From contig DAOVIK010000105.1 in NCBI GenBank assembly GCA_030673735.1, forward strand, positions 1 to 6,179: a stretch of DNA of 6,179 nt, written 5' to 3'. Below, piece after piece: positions 1 to 5,927 of this stretch. Each line of letters opens with the position of its first letter. Within the stretch, counting starts at the first letter, position 1. The notes under the pieces were generated by a model that was given only the letters and a program-made list of their open reading frames with translations, ran no database searches and had not been told where the DNA came from. Source of the DNA: Anaerolineae bacterium (GTDB lineage Bacteria > Chloroflexota > Anaerolineae > Anaerolineales > E44-bin32). The translations under genes were made by a program, and so were the position numbers.

Positions 1-570
1 ATAAGCCCGAATTGCATCTGCGTCCCCAGGCGCCATACTTAGCACACGCTGCGTGGCTTCGATGGCCCGATCTGGATTGCCGCTGCGCTGCAGAATCGAG
101 GCTACGGCCAGGTATTCAATAAGCGCTTCTTTGGTCCGCCCCATGCGCTCGTATGTCATCGCCAGGCGCGAGCGAGCGTCCAGATTATCAGGAGCGAGAC
201 GGGCCACATGCGTCCAATTGACGAGCGCCTTCTCGATATCCTGCCGCTTCATGTGCAGCGTCGCTACGGCATCGCGCTGTTCAAGTGCCTCGTTCGGTTG
301 GCCAAGCTGCTCGAAAATCTCGGCGCATTTCTCAAGGGGGATGGGGTTCTGAGGATCAGCACGCGCGGCGCGATGGTAGGCTGCCAAGGCATCATTGGTT
401 TTGCCGGTTTCCAACAGGCCAAGGCCCAGGCAGGATAAAGCTTCTGATGACTCAGGAAACTCGTCCAAAGCCTTGCGATAATGCTCGATCGCTTTATCCC
501 ATTCGAGATTCCAAGCTGCTGAGTTCCCGAGTCGCATGGATTCTTCGAAGAGATCTTTCCGTCCAGTCAT
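1..570 (-). CDS. TPR-repeat protein, N-terminal part (runs off the left edge)
   Basis: The reading frame is open without a stop from an ATG at 570 down to base 1, giving the first 190 residues of a longer protein. It is almost wholly helical tetratricopeptide repeat. Repeat-like units lie near residues 16-40, 43-76, 77-110, 111-130, 131-160 and 161-190, with characteristic pieces such as DKAIEHYRKAL, NDALAAYHRAARADPQNP, KEALIEYLAVA and DRAIEATQRVL. There is no signal peptide or membrane segment in the visible part, so a cytoplasmic scaffold or protein-interaction role is likely. The partner is unknown, and a C-terminal effector domain may lie outside the window. The start is the first ATG downstream of a good extended -10 promoter, with about 30 bases of leader. 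The leader has no clear Shine-Dalgarno sequence, so the next in-frame Met (residue 12) remains possible. The TPR assignment is secure; the specific function is not known. Confidence 0.85.
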   Translation of the reverse strand, partial: MTGRKDLFEESMRLGNSAAWNLEWDKAIEHYRKALDEFPESSEALSCLGLGLLETGKTNDALAAYHRAARADPQNPIPLEKCAEIFEQLGQPNEALEQRDAVATLHMKRQDIEKALVNWTHVARLAPDNLDARSRLAMTYERMGRTKEALIEYLAVASILQRSGNPDRAIEATQRVLSMAPGDADAIRAY

Positions 571-607
571 TTTATGCAGCTTTAAGTTGGGATCTGACAG
601 CAACGCG

Positions 608-616
608 AGTATAGCA
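608..616 (-). promoter_or_regulatory. Extended -10 promoter for the TPR gene
   Basis: Read on the minus strand this is TGC-TATACT, an extended -10 motif (TGn plus a five-of-six match to TATAAT). The predicted transcript start is near 601, leaving about 30 bases of leader before the ATG at 570. I find no good -35 hexamer 16-18 bases upstream, which is normal for extended -10 promoters. Assigned by motif and spacing only. Confidence 0.5.
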
Positions 617-677
617 TAAGATCATCGACCTCGAACGCTGAGGGGCTATGCATCCATATAGCTCATTGGTCTTGTCG

Positions 678-695
678 AAAATGGGGGTACCCGAT
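678..695 (-). terminator. Weak candidate terminator after polA
   Basis: On the minus strand, starting 8 bases after the polA stop codon, AUCGGGUACCCCCAU can fold into a small hairpin of three G-C pairs around a UAC loop, then a C-C mismatch and two A-U pairs. It is followed at once by UUU, making UUUU with the last stem base. Position and U-run suit an intrinsic terminator, but the stem is short and imperfect. The rest of this 133-base gap holds only the TPR promoter and leader. Confidence 0.25.
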
Positions 696-703
696 AGCGA
701 TTC

Positions 704-3493
704 CTAGACAATAGGCTTCATCGTCGCCCAGTTGTCGCCTGCTAGAGCGTCGGTCTTCAGCGGAACCTTCAGCTTGAATGCGTTCTGCATGATCTCGCCG
801 ATCAGCTCTGTTGCCGGGGGGATCTGTTTCTTGGGACACTCAAAGACCAGCTCGTCATGTACTTGCATCAGCATCTGGACACCCAGACCCGCATCAAAAA
901 TCGCCTCCGGCAACCGCATCATGGCAAGCTTGATGATATCGGCCGCGGAACCCTGGATGGGGGCATTGACCGCCTCTCGATACGCTCGTGCACGTGCGAC
1001 CTCGCTCACGCCCTTTGCGCCTTTCATCAGTTGCGGAAAATACCTTCGCCTGCCAAGCAAGGTTTCGACATAGCCCTGGTCTGCAGCCTGGTGGCGGGTG
1101 TGCTCCAGATATCCTTTGACCCCGGGAAAACGCTCAAAATAGGCCTTGACGAATTCCTCCGCTTCAGCCAGCGTTAGATCTGTGGATCTTGAGAGACCAA
1201 AGGCACTCATACCATAGATCAGACCAAAATTGACCGCTTTTGCACGCCGTCTCATCTCTGACGAGACTTCTTCGAGAGGCACCGAGAAAACCTCGGCTGC
1301 TGTCGTGGCGTGAATATCCTGGTCGTCACGAAAGGCCTGTATCATGACCTTGTCATCTCCCATGTGGGCCACGATGCGCAGCTCGATCTGCGAATAATCC
1401 ACACTGAGCAACTGATGGTTGCTCGCCGCCACGAAAGCTTGCCGTATCTGCCGCCCTATCTCCGAACGGATGGGGATGTTCTGCAAGTTGGGATTGGAAG
1501 ACGCCAATCGGCCGGTAACGGAGCCTGTTGGAGAGTACGAGGTGTGAACCCTGCCGGTTTCAGGATTCAACTGCGCCTGCAATGCATCGGTGTAGGTTGA
1601 CTTCAATTTGGCGATCTCGCGTTGCTCGAGGATCAACTCCACAATAGGATGCGCCTGCTGCAACTCAAACAGCACGGAGGCAGCTGTGGAATAGTGGCCT
1701 GAGGCCGTCCGGCGCGTGCGATCCGGCGGCTTCAAGCCCAATTCGTTGAAAAGAACCGCGGACAGTTGCTGCGTGGAATTGACATTGAATTCGCGGCCCG
1801 CTTTGCTGTAGATCTGCCCCTCGATTGCCTCCAGGCGCTCCGCCAGGCTGTCTGAGAAATTGCCCAGGAAATCCAAATCCAGTCCCACTCCGGCAATCTC
1901 CATCTCGGCCAGCACAGGAACTTGCGACATTTCGACATCGTGGAATAGCGAGAGCTGCTTCTTCTCCTTCAGTTCCTTCTCAAGGACCGGTAGCAAGCGC
2001 AGGCAGACCTCTGCATCCGCAACCGCGTATGGCGCCACCTTTGCAATCGGCACTTCGTCCATTGAGCGTTGATTCCGCCCGCTTCCGATCAACTCCTCTA
2101 TCTCAGTCATCACGGCCCCCAAGCGGGCCCATGCCAGGTTCTTCAAACCGAGATTCCGGGAGGCCGGGTTGCAGAGCCATTCCGCCACCATGGTGTCGAA
2201 GGTCAGCGGCGCCACACGCAAACCCTGACGCGCCAGAAGAATGTAGTCATATTTGAGATTGTGTCCCACTTTTTCTTTGCCTGGATCGGTGAGCGGCTTG
2301 CGCAATGCTTCGATGACTTGGCCAAGCTCCATTTGCGGTCCCCCGGCAAACTCGGAGTGATGTCCGATCGGCAAGTAATAGCCCTCGCCCGGTTCAACTG
2401 CGATGGAGATGCCGACAAGATTGGCGCGCATGGCATCGGTGCTTGTGGTCTCGACGTCAAAGGCAATGCGCTTCGCTTTCTTCAATCGCTTCACCAGCGC
2501 CTCAAGCTCCTTGGAATTGGCAACAACCAAAACGCCTTCGGCATCCGGCAAAGAAGACCTTTCCTGGGCGCTCGTGAATAGATCGAGCTGCCGTCCCTCC
2601 GCCTGCTGCTCGTCCTTGATCAATCTGCTGAGAAGCGATCGGAATTCCAATTCGCGAAAGAGCTCGAAAACCTTATCATGGTCGTACTGCCGCGTGCGGC
2701 AGGACTCCAGATCGAACTCCACGGGCACCTCGGTGCTTATCGCAGCCAGCTTCCTGCTCAGGAGTGCATCATCCTTGCCCTCCCGCAGCTTTGTCTGAAA
2801 GCGCCCCGCAACCTCGTCAATGTGGGCATAGATCTCATCCAGGGTTCCGTATTGTTGCAGCAAGGCGACCGCCGTCTTCTTGCCAACCCCTCGCACACCT
2901 GGTATGTTGTCGCTCTTATCCCCCACAAGAGCTTTGTAATCTACGATCTGATCCGGCCGGATCCCCATCTTGCTCTCGACTTCCTTCGGACCGTACTTCT
3001 CGGCCTCGGATAACCTGCGCCCAGAGAGCTGGATCGTGACGCCTTCGTCCGCCAATTGCAGCAGATCGCGGTCTCCGGTGAGAATGGTGACCTCAGCGCC
3101 CTCCGCTGCCGCAGTGCGAGCCACTGTACCCAGAACATCATCGGCCTCGTAGTTGTCTGCTTCGAATATGGGAATCCCGAACGCATCCACAACTTGGCGG
3201 ATACGGTCTATCTGCGCCCGAAGGTCTTCGGGCATCTTTTCGCGCGTGGCCTTGTACTCGGGATACAGCTCATCGCGGAAGGTGGGCCCCTTGTCGAAAG
3301 CCACCGCCAGGTACTCGGGATTATCCTGCTCTAAGAGCCTGAGCAGCACGGAGGTGAAGCCATATGTACCCGCGGTGGGCTCGCCAGCTCGGGTCATCCA
3401 GCGCGATTCACCACCCACCCCCGCAAGCGCGAAGTATGTGCGGTACGCCAGCGCATGACCGTCGATCAAATAGAGGCGCGGTTTGGAAGCCAT
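704..3493 (-). CDS. polA: DNA polymerase I (5' nuclease, 3'-5' exonuclease, polymerase)
   Basis: DNA polymerase I fills gaps, removes Okazaki RNA primers and serves in excision repair. The 929-residue product has normal full length. The 5' nuclease (about 1-300) shows D11, D67, the E116/D118/D119 cluster, D141/D143, and D192/D195 before a helix-hairpin-helix at about 197-212. The 3'-5' exonuclease (about 320-510) keeps its metal ligands: D346 and E348 (FDVET), D416 (HNLKYD), and Y489/D493 (YxxxD). The polymerase has TGRL at 660-663, motif A with D699 (DYSQIELR), motif B with R748, K752, F756 and Y760 (AKAVNFGLIYG), and motif C with H879, D880 and E881 (QVHDELVFE). The frame extends upstream to 3619, but the ATG at 3493 follows an AGGAG at ideal spacing and begins the family N-terminus (RLYLIDG), so I reject the 42-residue extension. 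It appears to have its own promoter. Phe at 756 matches the usual discrimination against dideoxynucleotides in this family. Confidence 0.98.
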   Translation of the reverse strand: MASKPRLYLIDGHALAYRTYFALAGVGGESRWMTRAGEPTAGTYGFTSVLLRLLEQDNPEYLAVAFDKGPTFRDELYPEYKATREKMPEDLRAQIDRIRQVVDAFGIPIFEADNYEADDVLGTVARTAAAEGAEVTILTGDRDLLQLADEGVTIQLSGRRLSEAEKYGPKEVESKMGIRPDQIVDYKALVGDKSDNIPGVRGVGKKTAVALLQQYGTLDEIYAHIDEVAGRFQTKLREGKDDALLSRKLAAISTEVPVEFDLESCRTRQYDHDKVFELFRELEFRSLLSRLIKDEQQAEGRQLDLFTSAQERSSLPDAEGVLVVANSKELEALVKRLKKAKRIAFDVETTSTDAMRANLVGISIAVEPGEGYYLPIGHHSEFAGGPQMELGQVIEALRKPLTDPGKEKVGHNLKYDYILLARQGLRVAPLTFDTMVAEWLCNPASRNLGLKNLAWARLGAVMTEIEELIGSGRNQRSMDEVPIAKVAPYAVADAEVCLRLLPVLEKELKEKKQLSLFHDVEMSQVPVLAEMEIAGVGLDLDFLGNFSDSLAERLEAIEGQIYSKAGREFNVNSTQQLSAVLFNELGLKPPDRTRRTASGHYSTAASVLFELQQAHPIVELILEQREIAKLKSTYTDALQAQLNPETGRVHTSYSPTGSVTGRLASSNPNLQNIPIRSEIGRQIRQAFVAASNHQLLSVDYSQIELRIVAHMGDDKVMIQAFRDDQDIHATTAAEVFSVPLEEVSSEMRRRAKAVNFGLIYGMSAFGLSRSTDLTLAEAEEFVKAYFERFPGVKGYLEHTRHQAADQGYVETLLGRRRYFPQLMKGAKGVSEVARARAYREAVNAPIQGSAADIIKLAMMRLPEAIFDAGLGVQMLMQVHDELVFECPKKQIPPATELIGEIMQNAFKLKVPLKTDALAGDNWATMKPIV

Positions 3494-3500
3494 GGCGTTT

Positions 3501-3505
3501 CTCCT
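3501..3505 (-). promoter_or_regulatory. Ribosome binding site of polA
   Basis: AGGAG on the minus strand with seven bases (AAACGCC) before the ATG at 3493. It is a strong Shine-Dalgarno sequence and decides the start codon against the longer open frame upstream. Confidence 0.85.
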
Positions 3506-3520
3506 GCCGGAAGATGCGGT
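3506..3520 (-). repeat. 15-base leader element, copy 1 (polA leader)
   Basis: ACCGCATCTTCCGGC on the minus strand, lying between the polA -10 box and directly against its AGGAG ribosome binding site. An identical copy occurs on the plus strand at 5891-5905, just downstream of the putative -10 of the right-hand lipoprotein gene. Both copies have the same orientation relative to the gene that follows. The flanking bases do not match, so the shared block is exactly 15 bases. Its function is unknown; a regulator site or an mRNA-leader element are both possible, as is coincidence. Confidence 0.4.
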
Positions 3521-3529
3521 ATCAAGTGC

Positions 3530-3538
3530 ATTGTAGCA
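3530..3538 (-). promoter_or_regulatory. Extended -10 promoter for polA
   Basis: Minus strand TGC-TACAAT: a TGn extension plus a five-of-six match to TATAAT. The predicted start of transcription is near 3523, giving about 30 bases of leader that contain the 15-base element and the AGGAG. No convincing -35 box lies 16-18 bases upstream. The form and leader length resemble the TPR promoter at 608-616. Confidence 0.55.
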
Positions 3539-3592
3539 CCGGGCCACTACCGAGGGGAATATGCCGACACCTGGACGACTACGGACACAGAT

Positions 3593-3628
3593 CACCCGCG
3601 GACCGCGCTCAAGAGCCAACCGCGGATG
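3593..3628 (-). terminator. GC-rich hairpin after the NBR1-like lipoprotein, possible terminator
   Basis: On the minus strand the arms CATCCGCGG and CCGCGGGTG pair over nine positions (eight Watson-Crick and one wobble) around an 18-base loop. It starts 21 bases past the lipoprotein stop codon and ends well before the polA promoter, which is where a terminator between two transcription units would sit. There is no U-tract after it, so it is not a classical intrinsic terminator; it may act with Rho, protect the mRNA 3' end, or be incidental. Confidence 0.4.
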
Positions 3629-3649
3629 TCGAGTCTAGGTTCCGTCGCT

Positions 3650-4354
3650 TTAGGGTTCCTGGGTTTCGGTGGGTGTGGCTGTAGCGGTAGGAGTGGGCGT
3701 CTGTGTGGGTGTGCTGGTCGGCGTCGGGGTAGATCCGACATTGATCCTGACCCAGAAGTTCTTGTCCGCCTGAATGCCCAGCCCAAAGAGTACGCCCAAG
3801 TGGTTGCGCAGCAGCCAGTTGCCCTCATAGCTGCCCTCGGTCATCGGGGCAATCATGTCAACCGCGAGATCCACGGTGATGCCGGGAGATACGGAGGTGG
3901 ACAGAAAAACCACCGGATCACCACCCATGATGTTCCCACTGTCGAAGACCAGCGCGTACTCCGTCGTCCATGTGCAAGTGCCCGCGTTGAGCAGGCGCCA
4001 TACCTTCTCAAATTCCGTTCCCGGCGCCAGGTAGGTTTCGTCGGGAATGGTGACGTCAATAATGAAGCGCGCCCGATCTTGGCAGGGTTCCTCCGTGGCA
4101 GTTGCCGTGGCCAATATCTGCGTGCCCGTCGCCGTCGGCGTGCTTGTCTGATTTGCGGGAGTTGCAGTATGTGCCAGGGCTGTCACCAAATTTGAGGCGT
4201 CCTCGGTCCGCCTCGCCGATACCGTCCGGACGACTGACGTAGCATCGAAGTCCGGTGTGGGCTGCAAGCCCGGGAAGTTGCAGCTCAGCAGTACGAGCAG
4301 TATGACTGCCAAGATCGCCACCTTCGACAGATCCGGTCCTAGCACCCTCTTCAT
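3650..4354 (-). CDS. Secreted lipoprotein with an NBR1-type Ig-like domain and Thr/Pro-rich tail
   Basis: The 234-residue product begins with a lipoprotein signal peptide: K2/R3, a hydrophobic core at about 11-23, and a lipobox LLSC with C25 as the predicted lipidated cysteine. A linker (about 30-90) is rich in Thr, Ala and Pro. Residues about 91-206 match the NBR1 Ig-like family, with the pattern VTIPDET, PGTEFEKVWRLLNAG, CTW, a VSPG-TVDL-like strand (VSPGITVDL), EGNWLLRN and FWVRI. C91 and C127 could form a disulfide. The protein ends in a Thr/Pro-rich tail (209-232) with no further domain. Such bacterial domains are thought to be beta-sandwich binding modules at the cell surface; the ligand is unknown. 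The start is the second of two close ATGs (4360 and 4354), because GGAGG lies six bases before 4354 and abuts 4360. It follows miaB by 58 bases with no visible terminator, so co-transcription is likely. The lipoprotein and fold are well supported; the role is not. Confidence 0.88.
   Translation of the reverse strand: MKRVLGPDLSKVAILAVILLVLLSCNFPGLQPTPDFDATSVVRTVSARRTEDASNLVTALAHTATPANQTSTPTATGTQILATATATEEPCQDRARFIIDVTIPDETYLAPGTEFEKVWRLLNAGTCTWTTEYALVFDSGNIMGGDPVVFLSTSVSPGITVDLAVDMIAPMTEGSYEGNWLLRNHLGVLFGLGIQADKNFWVRINVGSTPTPTSTPTQTPTPTATATPTETQEP
3659..3730 (-). repeat. Low-complexity Thr/Pro-coding tract
   Basis: Encodes residues 209-232 of the NBR1-like lipoprotein, almost entirely Thr and Pro with some Ala, Ser, Gln and Glu. 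The codons vary (ACC, ACG, ACA, ACT; CCC, CCG, CCT), so this is a protein-level low-complexity tail and not a simple DNA repeat. It is probably disordered, perhaps a spacer or an O-glycosylation target. Confidence 0.7.
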
Positions 4355-4360
4355 CCTCAT

Positions 4361-4365
4361 CCTCC
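4361..4365 (-). promoter_or_regulatory. Ribosome binding site of the NBR1-like lipoprotein
   Basis: GGAGG on the minus strand. It directly touches the ATG at 4360 and lies six bases from the in-frame ATG at 4354, so it favours 4354 as the true start. It also rules out the longer frame that would overlap the end of miaB. Confidence 0.75.
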
Positions 4366-4412
4366 GACCTTCAACAGCCTCTTCCCCGTGGGAATCAGGC
4401 GTCGTCTCCCCC

Positions 4413-5789
4413 TCAGTCAGACACGTTCTCATGCGCGGTTGCATCGCCGGCAACGGACTCGCGCTCCGGCTCGCGCCTCGCGGGAACACCGATCATCGTC
4501 CATGGGCCGGTCCACTCGATGCGCACAGGGACGAGCTCACCGCGCAGGCTTCCCTCAGCCTCAAAGAACACCAACTTGTTGTTTCTGGTGCGCCCCTTCC
4601 ATCGGCCGCGATGCTTCTCCTCCACGAGCACCTCTACCGTCCGCCCCAGATAGGCGCTGTTGATTTCCGCAGCGATTCCTGCTTGCAGCTCCTCCAGCGC
4701 CCGAAAGCGTTCCATCTTCTCCGCCTCGGGCACGTCGTCCGGCATGCGCCGGGCAGCGACGGTTTCCGGCCGCGGCGAGAAACGCGCCAGGTGGGCAACG
4801 TCCATCTTGAGTTCAGCCAGCAGACCATAGCTGCGCTGGAACTGCTCCGCACTCTCGCCCGGGAAGCCCACGATCATATCCGTGGCGATCGAGCAGCCCG
4901 GTATCCGCTCCCGGATCCGGTCGACCAATCTTCGGTAGTCATCGCTGGTGTAGCCGCGCTTCATGCGGCGCAGCACTTCGTCATCGCCTGCCTGCACAGG
5001 AACCTCGATGTGCTCACAGACCTTGGGCAGCTCGGCCACCACATCGAGCAGTTCGTCCGTCATCCAGTTTGGATGCGAGGTAAGGAAGCGAATGCGCTGC
5101 AAGCTATCGATCTCATGCACCTTCCGCAGAAGATCAACCAGCGTCACGCCTGATTTCTGATCCATGCCGTAGCGATCGACGATTTGCCCGAGCAGCGTAA
5201 CCTCACGCACGCCTTGCTCGACGAGGAGCCGTACTTCGTTGACGATCTCATCCACAGGACGGCTGCTCTCCGCGCCGCGCCGGTAGGGGATGACGCAGAA
5301 TGTGCAGGCATGCGAACAGCCATTGACAACCGGAACGTACGCCGAGACCAAGCGGCCGCGCTCTCGCAGCGGCAGCAGCAGCTCTTCGTCCATGATCGCA
5401 TGGCGTGTCTTTACTTCGTCATTGTCCAGCGCACGTCCATCGGAGGCGGTCAGGAAGGCCACCAGCGGTGCGGGATCCGCCGGCCCTGAGAACACATCGA
5501 CATGCGGGAACGCTTCTTTCAGCGCGGGATTCCCCTTCACGCCCACGAGACATCCCATGAGGTTGATCACCACCTGCGGACGCCGCTGCTTGAGCCCCCG
5601 CAGCGAATTCAGGCGTCCATAGGCCTTATCCTCTGCGCTCTGGCGCACCACGCAGGTGTTGAGCACAATGACATCGGCTTGCTCGACATCGTCCGTTGAG
5701 GCGAATTCCAGCTTCTCCAGAACCGAAGCCACTCGCTGCGAGTCGGCCACGTTCATCTGGCAGCCGGCCGTCCAAAGGTAGTACTTCAT
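4413..5789 (-). CDS. miaB: tRNA-2-methylthio-N6-dimethylallyladenosine synthase (methylthiotransferase)
   Basis: A radical-SAM enzyme that adds a methylthio group at C2 of N6-isopentenyl-adenosine 37 in tRNAs reading UNN codons, improving codon-anticodon pairing. The 458-residue product has family-typical length. The N-terminal methylthiotransferase domain carries the auxiliary-cluster cysteines C10 (TAGCQMN), C46 (NTCVVRQ) and C80 (MGC). The radical-SAM core has C158, C162 and C165 (CxxxCxxC in NGCSHACTFC), VPVQAGDDEVLRRMKRGYT at about 263-281 and ATDMIVGFPGE at about 302-312. A TRAM domain (about 378-436) has GRTRNNKLVFF, which favours MiaB over RimO or MtaB. A polar tail ends the protein. 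The start at 5789 begins the conserved KYYLWTAGCQMN; a GTG at 5810 would add seven residues but overlaps the TATAAT. No Shine-Dalgarno sequence precedes it. The motif GQIVDRYG (201-208) departs from the more usual GQNVN form. Confidence 0.96.
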   Translation of the reverse strand: MKYYLWTAGCQMNVADSQRVASVLEKLEFASTDDVEQADVIVLNTCVVRQSAEDKAYGRLNSLRGLKQRRPQVVINLMGCLVGVKGNPALKEAFPHVDVFSGPADPAPLVAFLTASDGRALDNDEVKTRHAIMDEELLLPLRERGRLVSAYVPVVNGCSHACTFCVIPYRRGAESSRPVDEIVNEVRLLVEQGVREVTLLGQIVDRYGMDQKSGVTLVDLLRKVHEIDSLQRIRFLTSHPNWMTDELLDVVAELPKVCEHIEVPVQAGDDEVLRRMKRGYTSDDYRRLVDRIRERIPGCSIATDMIVGFPGESAEQFQRSYGLLAELKMDVAHLARFSPRPETVAARRMPDDVPEAEKMERFRALEELQAGIAAEINSAYLGRTVEVLVEEKHRGRWKGRTRNNKLVFFEAEGSLRGELVPVRIEWTGPWTMIGVPARREPERESVAGDATAHENVSD

Positions 5790-5796
5790 GCGTTCG

Positions 5797-5802
5797 ATTA
5801 TA
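5797..5802 (-). promoter_or_regulatory. -10 box of miaB, placed for a leaderless transcript
   Basis: A perfect TATAAT on the minus strand with only seven bases between it and the ATG at 5789. Transcription would start at or next to the A of the start codon, leaving no room for a ribosome binding site, and none is present. The hexamer 17 bases upstream (TGATCG) is a poor -35. Confidence 0.5.
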
Positions 5803-5882
5803 CCGCCCACGGTCCGATTCGATCAGAGATCAGCAACAGGCTGTCAATCGCCTACGCCGATTTCGCAGCTCTGAATGTCGGG

Positions 5883-5888
5883 TATCAT
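5883..5888 (+). promoter_or_regulatory. Possible -10 box for the right-hand lipoprotein
   Basis: TATCAT is a five-of-six match to TATAAT. It predicts a transcript start near 5895 and a leader of about 33 bases to the ATG at 5928, similar to the polA and TPR leaders. There is no clear -35 and no TGn extension, so this is weak. It faces away from the miaB promoter, making 5790-5927 a divergent promoter region. Confidence 0.3.
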
Positions 5889-5890
5889 TA

Positions 5891-5905
5891 ACCGCATCTT
5901 CCGGC
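5891..5905 (+). repeat. 15-base leader element, copy 2 (lipoprotein leader)
   Basis: ACCGCATCTTCCGGC, identical to minus-strand 3520-3506 in the polA leader and in the same orientation relative to its downstream gene. Here it begins two bases after the putative -10, compared with nine bases at polA. Its final bases run into GGCGG, allowing a small CCGC/GCGG hairpin at this copy only. Confidence 0.4.
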
Positions 5906-5927
5906 GGAACCACCAACGAGTGAGTGA

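Noticed and set aside
645..662. Inverted repeat GCTAT/ATAGC as a terminator or operator
   Set aside because: Only five A/T-rich pairs around an eight-base loop with no U-tract after it on either strand; this is expected by chance.
3494..3619. A 42-residue N-terminal extension of DNA polymerase I
   Set aside because: The extension has no family similarity, crosses the polA -10 and Shine-Dalgarno sequence, and the ATG at 3493 with AGGAG begins the known N-terminus.
3455..4195. 246-codon plus-strand open frame
   Set aside because: It lies antisense to the NBR1-like lipoprotein and across the polA leader; its translation is Arg/Gly-rich with no recognisable domain, as expected from a shadow of a Thr/Pro-coding strand.
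4355..4489. A 45-residue N-terminal extension of the NBR1-like lipoprotein overlapping miaB
   Set aside because: It would bury the signal peptide inside the protein and ignore the GGAGG six bases before the ATG at 4354.
4257..5153. 298-codon plus-strand open frame
   Set aside because: Entirely antisense to miaB and the lipoprotein start, with His/Arg/Leu-rich content and no family motifs; miaB on the other strand is unambiguous.
5842..5847. TTGACA on the minus strand as the -35 of miaB
   Set aside because: It lies 39 bases from the TATAAT, far from the usual 16-18, and no -10-like hexamer sits at proper spacing from it.
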